In this document: positions 33,335 through 40,927 of the stretch, piece by piece
How positions within the stretch are numbered: the first letter of the stretch is position 1
How the letters are laid out: each line of letters opens with the position of its first letter
Assembly (NCBI RefSeq): GCF_002277815.1
Contig: NZ_NKJI01000032.1
Coordinates: forward strand, 1-40,927
Origin: Pseudomonas sp. ERMR1:02
GTDB taxonomy: Bacteria > Pseudomonadota > Gammaproteobacteria > Pseudomonadales > Pseudomonadaceae
Reading direction: 5' to 3'
Length of the DNA stretch: 40,927 nucleotides
The notes under the pieces: model-generated
What the model saw: the letters and a program-made list of their open reading frames with translations, nothing else
What the model was told of the DNA's origin: nothing
The model's database searches: none
Made by a program: the position numbers and the translations under genes

Positions 33335-36300
33335 TAATGCGACTCCAGGTGCGAATCCACTTTCAAGGCTTTGGCCGCTTTGCGCGCTTGACCGCGCTCG
33401 ACAAAGTTGCGAATCAGGACGTAGAACACTGGCGTCAGCAACAGACCGAAGAAGGTCACCCCGAGCATCCCGGAGAACACCGCCACACCCATGGCGTGAC
33501 GCATTTCGGCACCGGCACCGCTGGAGAACACGAGTGGCACCACGCCCATGATGAACGCGAAGGAGGTCATCAGGATCGGCCGCAGACGCAGACGGCAAGC
33601 TTCGAGCACCGCAGCCAGCGGGTTCATGCCTTCTTCCTGTTTATCCTTGGCAAACTCGACGATCAGAATCGCGTTCTTACAGGCAAGCCCCACCAGCACG
33701 ATCAAGCCGATCTGGGTGAAGATGTTGTTGTCACCGCCGGAGGCAATCACCCCGGTAATGGCCGACAGCAGGGTCATCGGTACGATCAGGATTACCGCCA
33801 GTGGCAGGCTCCAGCTTTCGTACTGGGCCGCGAGCACCAGGAACGCCAGCAGTACGCAGAGCGGGAAGACGAACAGCGCAGTGTTGCCAGACAGAATCTG
33901 CTGGTAGGTCAGGTCGGTCCACTCGTAGGTCATGCCGTTCGGGAGTTCATCCTTGAGCAGCTTCTCGATGGCTTTTTCGGCCTGGCCAGAGCTGTAGCCG
34001 GGGGCTGCCGCTCCGTTGATTTCAGCGGTGATGAAGCCGTTGTAGTGCATCACGCGGTCCGGACCCGAGGTGTCGCTGACCTTGATGAAGGTCGCCAGCG
34101 GGATCATCTCGCCTTTGTTGTTGCGCACTTTAAGCTGACCGATCTGATCGGATTCGAGGCGGAACTGCTGCTCGGCCTGAACGTTGACCTGGTAGGTGCG
34201 ACCGAAGCGGTTGAAGTCGTTGGCGTACAGCGAACCCAGGTAAATCTGCAGAGTGTCGAAGATGTCGCTGACGGCCACGCCGTGGGTCTTGGCTTTTTCC
34301 CGGTCGATAGCGGCATCGACCTGCGGCACGTTCACGGTGTAGCTGGTGAATAGGCCGGCCAGTTCCGGAACGCTGTGGCTCTTGGTAATGATGTTCATGG
34401 TTTCCTTGTACAGTTCTTCGTAGCCCAGGTTGCCCCGGTCTTCGATCTGCAGGCGGAAACCACCGATGGTGCCCAGGCCTTGTACCGGCGGCGGCGGGAA
34501 GATCGCCATATAGGCTTCCTGAATCCCGGCGAACTGGCCGTTCAAGGCACCGGCAATGGCACCGGCGGACATGCTCGGGTCTTTGCGTTCGTCGAATGGT
34601 TTCAGGGTCACGAACACGATGCCGGCGTTCGGGCTGTTGGTGAAACCGTTGATCGACAGGCCAGGGAACGCTACGGCGCTTTCCACGCCCGGCTGTTTGA
34701 GGGCCAGGTCGGACATGCGCTTGATCACGTCTTCGGTACGGTCAAGACTCGCCGCATCCGGCAATTGCGCGAAGGCCACCAGGTACTGCTTGTCCTGGCC
34801 GGGCACGAAGCCGGTCGGGGTGCTGGAGAAACCGAAAAACGTCAGGACCATCAGGCCGGCGTACAGCAGCAGGGCGATGCCGCTGCTACGAATCACGCGG
34901 GTTACGGTGCCGACATAACCATGGCTGGCCTTGTCGAAGAAACGGTTGAACGGACGGAACAGCCAGCCGCCGAAAATCTTGTCCAGCCCCCTGGAAAAAC
35001 GATCTTTGGGTGCGTCATGAGCCTTGAGCAACACCGCCGCCAGCGCTGGCGACAGGGTCAGCGAGTTGAAGGCCGAGATCACGGTGGAAATTGCGATGGT
35101 CAGGGCGAACTGCTTGTAGAACTGCCCGGTCAATCCGGAGATGAACGCCGCCGGAATAAACACCGCACACAGCACCAGCGCCGTGGCGATGATGGGCCCC
35201 GTCACTTCACGCATGGCGCGCTTGGTCGCTTCGACCGGGTTCAAGCCTAGCCCGATGTTGCGTTCGACGTTTTCCACCACCACGATCGCATCGTCGACCA
35301 CGATGCCGATGGCCAATACCAGCCCGAACAGCGAAAGGGCGTTCAACGAGAAACCAAACAAGTGCATCACGGCGAACGTACCGATCAGCGAGACCGGCAC
35401 CGCCACCAACGGAATGATCGAGGCACGCCAGGTTTGCAGGAACAGGATCACCACCAGCACCACGAGGATCAGTGCTTCGAACAGGGTGTGAACCACTGCC
35501 TCGATGGAGCCGCGCACGAAGATCGTCGGGTCATAGACGATGCTGAAATCCATGCCTTGCGGGAAGTTCTTCTTCAGCTCGGCCATCTTCGACCGTACTT
35601 CGTTGGAAATCTCGATGGCGTTGGAGCCAGGGCGCTGGAAGATCGGGATTGCCACCGCCGGTTGGTTGTTCAACAGCGAACGCAGCGCATATTGGCTGGA
35701 GCCCAGCTCAACGCGAGCGATGTCTTTGAGGCGAGTGATTTCACCGTTGTCGCCTGCGCGAATGATGATGTTCTCGAATTCCTCCTCGGAGACCAGACGG
35801 CCCTGAGTGTTGACCGACAGCTGGAAGCTTTGGGCATTCGGGGCAGGGGGAGCGCCCAGTTGACCGGCCGCGACCTGGCGGTTCTGTTCGCGAATGGCAG
35901 TAACCACATCAGTGGCGGTCAGATTGCGCGAAGCGGTCTTGTTCGGATCGAGCCACACGCGCAGCGAGTAATCGCCCATGCCGAACAGTTGCACATCGCC
36001 GACACCGCCCAGACGAGCGAGCTCATCCTTGATGTTGAGGATCGCGTAGTTGGACAGGTAGAGCATGTCGTAGCGCTTGTCCGGCGAGGTCAAGTGCACA
36101 ACCATCGTCAGATCGGGCGATGCCTTGTCCACGGTGATACCGATGCGCGTCACTTCCTCGGGAAGCTTGGGCTCGGTGCGGGTCACGCGGTTCTGTACCT
36201 GAACCTGTGCGTTGTCCAGGTCAGTGCCCAGGGCAAAGGTGATGGTCAGGGTGATCTTGCCGTCGGCGGTCGACTGCGAGGACATGTACAGCATGTTCTC

Positions 36301-36522
36301 GACGCCGGTGATCGCTTGCTCCAGTGGAGCGGCCACGGTTTCACCGATGACTTTAGGGTTGGCGCCGGGGAAGTTGGCACGGACCACAACGGTCGGTGGT
36401 ACCACTTCCGGGTATTCGCTGATCGGCAACTGGAACAGCGAGATGGCGCCGGCGATCAGGATCAGCAGCGACAGTACCGCTGCGAAGATCGGCCGTGAAA
36501 TGAAGAATTGGGAAAAATTCAT
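33334..36522 (-). CDS. mexF: MexF, RND multidrug efflux transporter
   Basis: A 1,062-residue inner-membrane proton antiporter of the HAE-1 RND family, with the length and sequence of MexF. It begins MNFSQFFISRPIFAAVLSLL and contains the family's LFGLVLAIGIVVDDAIVVVE (TM4, with the Asp pair for proton relay) and LIVLVGLACKNAILIVEFAK in the second half. Two large periplasmic loops lie between TM1-TM2 and TM7-TM8. It captures drugs such as chloramphenicol, quinolones and trimethoprim in the known P. aeruginosa system. It starts 17 bp after mexE ends and overlaps oprN. The long antisense frames across it are shadows. It is intact, unlike mexE. Confidence 0.95.
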   Translation of the reverse strand: MNFSQFFISRPIFAAVLSLLILIAGAISLFQLPISEYPEVVPPTVVVRANFPGANPKVIGETVAAPLEQAITGVENMLYMSSQSTADGKITLTITFALGTDLDNAQVQVQNRVTRTEPKLPEEVTRIGITVDKASPDLTMVVHLTSPDKRYDMLYLSNYAILNIKDELARLGGVGDVQLFGMGDYSLRVWLDPNKTASRNLTATDVVTAIREQNRQVAAGQLGAPPAPNAQSFQLSVNTQGRLVSEEEFENIIIRAGDNGEITRLKDIARVELGSSQYALRSLLNNQPAVAIPIFQRPGSNAIEISNEVRSKMAELKKNFPQGMDFSIVYDPTIFVRGSIEAVVHTLFEALILVVLVVILFLQTWRASIIPLVAVPVSLIGTFAVMHLFGFSLNALSLFGLVLAIGIVVDDAIVVVENVERNIGLGLNPVEATKRAMREVTGPIIATALVLCAVFIPAAFISGLTGQFYKQFALTIAISTVISAFNSLTLSPALAAVLLKAHDAPKDRFSRGLDKIFGGWLFRPFNRFFDKASHGYVGTVTRVIRSSGIALLLYAGLMVLTFFGFSSTPTGFVPGQDKQYLVAFAQLPDAASLDRTEDVIKRMSDLALKQPGVESAVAFPGLSINGFTNSPNAGIVFVTLKPFDERKDPSMSAGAIAGALNGQFAGIQEAYMAIFPPPPVQGLGTIGGFRLQIEDRGNLGYEELYKETMNIITKSHSVPELAGLFTSYTVNVPQVDAAIDREKAKTHGVAVSDIFDTLQIYLGSLYANDFNRFGRTYQVNVQAEQQFRLESDQIGQLKVRNNKGEMIPLATFIKVSDTSGPDRVMHYNGFITAEINGAAAPGYSSGQAEKAIEKLLKDELPNGMTYEWTDLTYQQILSGNTALFVFPLCVLLAFLVLAAQYESWSLPLAVILIVPMTLLSAITGVIASGGDNNIFTQIGLIVLVGLACKNAILIVEFAKDKQEEGMNPLAAVLEACRLRLRPILMTSFAFIMGVVPLVFSSGAGAEMRHAMGVAVFSGMLGVTFFGLLLTPVFYVLIRNFVERGQARKAAKALKVDSHLESH

Positions 36523-36538
36523 CGGAGTCGTTGTCCCT

Positions 36539-37789
36539 TAACCGCGTGGAGTCGCAGCAGCCAGTTTCACAACCGTGCCCGGCGCGACCTTGGCAGGTGC
36601 GACTTGTGGCAGGTTGCTGGCTTCCAGCGCTTGTCGTTGTTGTGCAAGGGCCGCGAGAGTTTGCTCGCTGGCCATCGGGATCACTTCAGGGTGACTGGCG
36701 AACCGGGACGTACCCGTTGCAGGCCCTTGACGATGATGGTGTCGTCCTTGTTCAAGCCGTTGCGCACGATGCGCAGGCCTTCGATTTTCGGACCCAGCTC
36801 GACCGCGCGGTAGGCGGTGTTGTTGTCGGCATCCATCACCAGCACAAACTTCTTGCCAAGGTCAGTGCCAACCGCTTCATCGTTGATCAGCATGGCGTTG
36901 TAGGTACCGCTGCCCACCAGCTTCAGGCGTGCGTAGAGGCCCGGGTGTAGCTGCCGTCGCTGTTGTCGAACACCGCGCGACCACGGATGGTGCCGGTTTT
37001 CGGGTTGACCTGGTTGTCGACGAAGTTCATCTGGCCCTGATGCGGGTTGCCGTCTTCGTTGGACAGGCCCATGTAAACCGGGGTGGTGGCGCCGCGTTTA
37101 CCCTGGCGGGCGAGCTGGGTGTACTTGAGGAACACGCGCTCGTCAGCGTCGAAGTAGGCGTAGACCTTGTCAGTGGAGACCACGCTGGTCAGCGCGGTGG
37201 TATCAGCGGTCACCAGGTTGCCGGCGGTGATTTCAGCACGGCTGACGCGGCCGCTGATCGGTGCGGTGACACGGGTGAAGCTCAGGTTCAATTTCGCCAG
37301 ATCAAGCTGTGCTTGAAGGGCGCCGACTGCGGCGCGAGCTTCCTGGGAAGCACTGGTACGCGAATCGGCCAGTTCGGCGGAAATCGCATTGCTGGTGCGC
37401 AGGCGTTCACCGCGCTGGGCTTCGTTTTCACTGCGGGTGGCATTGGCGCGGGACTGTGCGACCAACGCTTCGAGGCGGCGGACCTCAGCCTGGAACGGAC
37501 GAGGGTCGATCTGGAACAGCAGATCGCCTTTCTTGACCAGTGCGCCTTCAATGAAAGCCACTTCATCGATCTGACCGGAAACCCGTGGACGAATCTCGAC
37601 GGTTTCCGGCGCTTCAAGGCGCCCGGTGAATTCGTCCCACTCGTTGACCGGTTGCTCCAGCACCTTGGCCACGCTGACCTTGGCTGCAGGCATAGTGGCG
37701 GCCGTTTGCGGAGCCTTGCCGCATGCGCTGATCACCACTACGGCCAACAGAGCCAACGGGAAGCGCAAATGTTTGAGTGATTGTTCCAT
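36539..37789 (-). CDS. mexE: MexE, periplasmic adaptor lipoprotein of RND pump, two frameshifts
   Basis: About 416 residues from the ATG at 37789. The signal ends in the lipobox VVISAC, so the protein is lipid-anchored. The order is typical: KVSVAKVLEQPVNEWDEFTG, lipoyl half RPRVSGQIDEVAFIEGALV, hairpin, second half RVTAPISGRVSRAEI, and barrel YAYFDADERVFL. The frame is lost near 36944, where CCCC for the CCC seen gives GSYTPGLYARLKLVGSG. It is lost again near 36682, where one more G gives TLKVIPMASEQTL. The final frame ends at a TAA at 36539-36541. Both lesions look like sequence error, because mexF and oprN are intact and the frame-corrected length fits MexE. In P. aeruginosa MexT activates this operon; no mexT lies in the window. 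Confidence 0.9.
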
Positions 37790-37871
37790 GGATGCATCCG
37801 CCAATGTATTGAGATTGGCGAATGATGCGCGGCGGGGTTGTATCGCACGAATCGAACGAGGCGAAGATAAC

Positions 37872-37888
37872 TATCATTCGGAATGATA
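37872..37888. promoter_or_regulatory. Palindrome upstream of mexE, candidate operator
   Basis: TATCATTC-G-GAATGATA is a perfect 17-bp palindrome about 85 bp upstream of the mexE start. A related half GCGAATGATGC lies closer to mexE, at about 37818-37828. A symmetrical site at this distance is a fair candidate for a regulator of mexEF-oprN. It also loosely resembles Fur-type hexamers (GATAAC TATCATTC), which I cannot distinguish by eye. Confidence 0.45.
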
Positions 37889-38140
37889 TGAGACCCGGGG
37901 CAGCGCTCTAGCTTGCGCCTTTCGCAAGGTATCGATCAACGAGGTCGATGGCAATTGTGTGTTTCCAGATCTGCAAGGGTCAGGCGTGAAACCGAGTTGT
38001 CCCCATCGCGAGCAGGCTCGCTCCTACAGGGGGGGGCACACAATCAAATGTGGGAGCGAGCTTGCTCGCGAAGAGGCGATCAGTATCGATAATACAAATC
38101 ACAATCAGGCCAGACTGTCCGGATCCACGAAAAACAATAT
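37889..38140. repeat. REPIN in the mexE-hipB intergenic region
   Basis: Two REP cores in opposite orientation lie at 38002-38030 and 38051-38074 (GCGAGCAGGCTCGCTCCTAC and GGGAGCGAGCTTGCTCGCGA), with an eight-G run between them. No ORF of note is present in 37889-38200. From about 38090 the sequence turns strongly AT-rich. Confidence 0.82.
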
Positions 38141-38210
38141 ACAAAAGATATCGTTAATTCCAATAAACTGTTGATAAAGTAGGATTTGCCAAATAAAACA
38201 CAATATCAGG

Positions 38211-38257
38211 GAATTAAGCGCGTTGAATTGGTTAATTCTATAATATGGGTATTAAGC
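38211..38257 (+). promoter_or_regulatory. hipBA promoter and probable operator
   Basis: A TATAAT -10 is at 38239-38244, about 40 bp before the hipB ATG. No consensus -35 is found at 17 bp. Inverted arms GAATTAA (38211-38217) and TTAATTC (38232-38238) flank the promoter. ATTAAGCG occurs twice in direct orientation (38213 and 38250), and GTTAATTC recurs at 38152 and 38231. HipB proteins bind inverted repeats in their own promoter, so autoregulation here is likely but unproven. Confidence 0.5.
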
Positions 38258-38282
38258 GGTGAACAGCGACGGAAGACACGTT

Positions 38283-38598
38283 ATGTTGGATTTGAGCTTT
38301 AGTAAGCCGAGTGAGATCGTCAAGAGACTTTGCGAACGCCTGCGCACGGAGCGGCTGGCATTGCAGATGACGCAAGCCGATGTGGCCGGTCGCGCCGGTA
38401 TCGGGACCAATACCGTGTCCAACCTCGAAGCTGGGCGCAATGTCGGGTTCGAGAATGTGGTCCGTGTGGCAATGGTCCTTGGACGAACGAAGGAGCTTGA
38501 AGGACTGTTCTTGCCAAGCTGGACAGCCTTGAAGATATTCGCCGATACGAAACAGCGTCAATCGTCATCGTGCCAAGAGGAAGTCCGACAATGCTTGA
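38283..38598 (+). CDS. hipB: HipB-like antitoxin, XRE-family DNA-binding protein, frameshifted at 3' end
   Basis: About 105 residues from the ATG at 38283, with GGAAG upstream; a GTG at 38259 is possible. It has a helix-turn-helix: TQADVAGRAGIGTNTVSNLE (about residues 29-48). It then continues VVRVAMVLGRTKELEGLF. The end needs two frame corrections (KLDSLEDIRRYETA, then RHRAKRKSDNA and stop at 38598). The basic KRKSDNA tail and an 8-bp overlap with the next ATG (38591) match hipBA organisation in pseudomonads. As antitoxin it should bind HipA and repress the operon. The lesions again fall at short runs such as CC before AAG. Confidence 0.78.
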
Positions 38599-39792
38599 GC
38601 AGGTTGACGTCTACTACGAGGGTTGGGGTGAGCGTTGGCTGTGGGGCACGCTCGTGTCTACGACCGCCATCACCGGTCGCCCACAGATTATGTTTGAGTA
38701 CAGTAATGAAGCGAAGAGTAGAGGCTTGGAACTGTCGTCCTACACACTTCCATTGGAAGGTCCCAAGTTACGTCGAGGCTTTGCGTCCCACCAGTTGGGC
38801 CTGCCAGGGCCAGTCTATGACTCGTTGCCTGACGGTTGGGGCATGCTGCTGATGGACCGGTTGTTCAAGCGTCGCGGCCTCAACACCGCACGCATAGGAC
38901 CTCTGGAGCGGCTGGCCTATATTGGCACAAGCCATGGGAGCAATGTCGTTCGAGCCCGTGGCGCCCGAGGGGCAGGAGCCGCAAGCGCATATTCCCTTGA
39001 GCTGCTTGCGGCTGAGATTAAGGAAGTTCTCATGGTGAGGGTGGAGAATTCTGCAGACGTTACTGCTGGTGGGGGGCTCGCCTCAAGGCGCCAGGCCAAA
39101 GGCATTGGTCTATCGCGATTCTCAAACTGGAGCTTTTACCACCGCTGCCAAGCCGGCTTTGAAGCCTGGCTGATTAAGTTCCCGGCCAAGCAGACATCCC
39201 GAGGTATGTGCTATCGAAATGGTCTATGCCGAGTGCTTGCGCATGTGCGGCATTCAGACCCCGGAGACTCAGCACTTCAGTCTGCCCAATGGGCTGGCAG
39301 CCTTCGCGAGTAAACGCTTTGATCGTATAGACGGTCAGCGCGTGCCCATGCAAAGCCTTGCAGCCTTTACCGGGCCGACTACACGTCACCGGGGGCCCTG
39401 GACTATGTCAATTTCTTGCGTGCGACACAGATGTGCACCAATGATGTGCGGGAGAAAGCTATCGCCTTCGAGCGTACAGTCTTCAATGTCGCGTTCAACA
39501 ATCGAGACGACCACCCCAAAAACTTCGCCTACGTCATGTCGCCGTCCGGTGCATGGCAGCTGGCGCCGCCTACGACGTGACTTTCTGCGAGGGGCCGGGC
39601 GGTTATCACCAGATGGACGTGATGGGCGAGGCCTTGGAGATTGACCGAGAGGTGATGGTCAGACTTGCAGAAGAAGCAGAGCTCTCAGGGGAGACTGCTG
39701 ACGGCATCATTGACAGAGTTTGCCGCGTCGCTAGCCAGTTTGCGGACATCGCCATAACATGTGCCCACACGCAATCACCCAAGACACCCTGA
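38591..39792 (+). pseudogene. hipA: HipA-like serine/threonine kinase toxin, several frameshifts
   Basis: A reconstructed protein of about 400 residues. In E. coli, HipA phosphorylates glutamyl-tRNA synthetase and causes persistence. The N-terminal part reads GLPGPVYDSLPDGWGMLLMD. The Gly-rich loop (GGSPQGARPK) is near 39069, the ATP-binding Lys is in FEAWLIKFPAK, and the core has RFDRIDGQRVPMQSLAAF. The catalytic loop NNRDDHPKNF is near 39500, and the metal-binding loop is LAP(A)YDVTF, restored by one added base near 39570. Frame changes occur at about 39080, 39215, 39370 and 39570, and I see at least four. The key residues all remain readable, which favours sequence error over decay. Confidence in the family is high; intactness is uncertain. 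Confidence 0.75.
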
Positions 39793-40026
39793 TATCATTC
39801 AAGGCAGAATCGACGAGAACGTCGACCTGCTGCGCTAACGCCGCCTTAAAGACATGACCTACCGAACATCGCTGGAGGAGGGCCTGCGCTGTGGGCTGAT
39901 TTCGTTCGACTAAACCATGCGCAGCAACCTGTCGGTGGCCTACATGTCGGGGCCCACCAACAAAACTGACGTGTCACCTCTTTTACAGTCACCGCCCGGA
40001 CTTCTGGGCGGTTTGTCTGCTGCTGA
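39793..40026. other. Unassigned stretch with one hairpin
   Basis: About 230 bp where no frame gives a recognisable product; short frames here are interrupted. A hairpin CCGCCC (39992-39997) / GGGCGG (40006-40011) followed by TTTGTCTG could terminate the hipBA transcript. Given the frameshift density nearby, a small damaged gene cannot be excluded. Confidence 0.35.
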
Positions 40027-40299
40027 GTCGGCTTTCTTGAACGACCTTGGGTTGGTCAAGTTGCAACCGTCCGCGCAACACCCTGGTGGTCGAACGCAGC
40101 AGATATTGCGGCACACGTATGTCGAACACTGGAAGCCGAAGGATTAAAATCGTCAGCTTTATTTGAAGCGTATAGGGCTGAATTAACCCGGCGGATGTTG
40201 GAAATGAAGTTTGAGGTCATTGAAAGCCTGATCGAGATCGTCGAACGGTCACAGGTTCTGAAGCTGGAATGCAGCGAGGGCGATTGCCGGGTGCGATGA
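40027..40299 (+). pseudogene. Conserved-looking protein fragment, function unknown
   Basis: An open frame of about 90 codons without a start codon near its beginning, preceded by an in-frame TGA (40024-40026). It reads TPWWSNAADIAAHVCRTLEA, then SSALFEAYRAELTRRMLEMK and VIESLIEIVERSQ, and ends at TGA 40297-40299. The composition and helix pattern look like real protein, more so than the overlapping frames. The 5' part is probably lost to a frameshift. I do not recognise the family, and the antisense frame at 40056-40322 is a shadow. Confidence 0.35.
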
Positions 40300-40342
40300 A
40301 CAGGCAGTTGTTGTGGGTTCATGCCGTGATAGAGAGGTAAAA

Positions 40343-40927
40343 TTGAAACTTGCAGACTATTCTATTGACGCTCTGGAGCAGTTACATGGCCAGCCAGGTT
40401 GAGTACCTTCGTCTGGCGGAGCGCAAGCTGTCGATCAATTTGGCTAGAGGCTTTCCCGGTTCCGAGCAACTGGACCTCTCTAATGCTTGCTCGAGCATTC
40501 ACTGGCGGGCGACTTCCTGGCTGAAGATGGCACCGACTGTCGTAACTACATGGGGCAGCAAGGTCTGCAGAAGCGCGTCGATTGTTTGCCCGTTACTCGG
40601 ATTGCCAGCTGAACAGACAGTGGTTTCTGGAAATTCAAGCCTTGCACTGATGCATGACTGCCTGGCCTTTGCCATGCGCAACGGCTTTCCTGAATCGTCC
40701 GTGCCTTGGCAGCAGAACTTCAAGGTGTGGCTTTTATTTGTCCAGTACCTGGCTACGATCGGCATTTCGCCCTGTGCGAGCCATTTATGTCCGGATGATC
40801 CCGTGCCGTTGCTGGAGGATGGTCCGGACATGGATGCGGTGCGCAAACTGGTTTCTGAAGACTCGACATCCGTGGTATGTGGTGCGTGCCTAAATACAGC
40901 AATCCTACCGGCGCTGTTTACAGCGAC
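40343..40927 (+). pseudogene. Class I aminotransferase (aspartate aminotransferase 1c-like), 3'-truncated, many frameshifts
   Basis: The 5' part of a PLP-dependent aminotransferase that runs off the right edge. AGAGAGG lies 5 nt before a TTG at 40343 (reading KLADYSIDALEQL). Frame changes then give VEYLRLAERKLSINLARGFP and GSEQLDLSNALLEHSLAG, followed by DFLAEDGTDCRNYMGQQGLQ. Later parts read VVSGNSSLALMHDCLAFAM, CPVPGYDRHFALCE, MIPVPLLEDGPDMDAVRKLV and MWCVPKYSNPTGAVYSD. The NPTG motif and the R/KG-x-P-S-x-EQLDLS start are those of the actinobacterial/proteobacterial aspartate aminotransferase subgroup. The active-site Lys would be beyond the window. There are at least five frame changes in 585 bp, most at short runs. 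The family call is firm; integrity is unknown. Confidence 0.65.

Noticed and set aside
32207..36498. Long plus-strand open frames opposite oprN and mexF (e.g. 32207-33337, 33337-34353, 35362-36498)
   Set aside because: They are antisense shadows of GC-rich, well-conserved pump genes. Their translations are His/Arg/Gln-rich with no recognisable domains.

Overview
The window looks like chromosomal DNA of a Pseudomonas, probably of the fluorescens group. The evidence is GC-rich coding sequence, a complete mexE-mexF-oprN efflux operon, a KaiC-like protein, many single-module receiver/kinase genes, and several copies of the short palindromic REP repeat (core GTAGGAGC...GCTCGCGA) typical of that group. 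No rRNA, tRNA, CRISPR, insertion sequence or prophage gene was recognised.

Layout. 1-641 (-): 3'-truncated glycosyltransferase. 808-8043 (-): a giant toxin-like gene (about 2,400 codons) broken by many frameshifts. 8166-20040: a signalling island. It holds a lone receiver (-); a rightward set of hybrid kinase, CheR, CheB, receiver-kinase and receiver; then a leftward KaiC-like ATPase coupled to a second hybrid kinase; then a membrane-anchored TPR protein. 20235-24482 (+): a second giant toxin-like gene, intact, whose N-terminal half is paralogous to the first but whose C-terminal tip differs. 24576-27892 (+): an AaeB/AaeX/AaeA-type aromatic-acid efflux operon. 27946-31518: two divergent ArnT-like GT-C glycosyltransferases. 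31865-37789 (-): mexEF-oprN. 38283-39792 (+): a hipBA toxin-antitoxin pair. 40027-40927: an unassigned fragment and the start of a class I aminotransferase, both frameshifted.

The most interesting content is the pair of large multidomain toxins. They share roughly 650-700 N-terminal residues and end in different putative enzymatic tips. One tip has a Cys-His-Asp layout like a papain/transglutaminase fold. The other resembles the cholera/heat-labile enterotoxin ADP-ribosyltransferase fold but seems to lack its catalytic Glu pair. They flank a Che/KaiC-like phosphosignalling block. Within that block the kinase-to-cheR junction carries three tandem 14-bp units that create a chain of stop/start overlaps.

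Many genes are broken by single-base indels, most of them explained by a run of identical bases being one base short. Well-conserved genes such as mexE, kaiC and two kinases show the same lesion, so I read most as sequence or assembly error rather than gene decay. Lesions are densest near both ends of the window. Coordinates for broken genes span the whole reconstructed gene. All family assignments are from reading the sequence; no database search was run.
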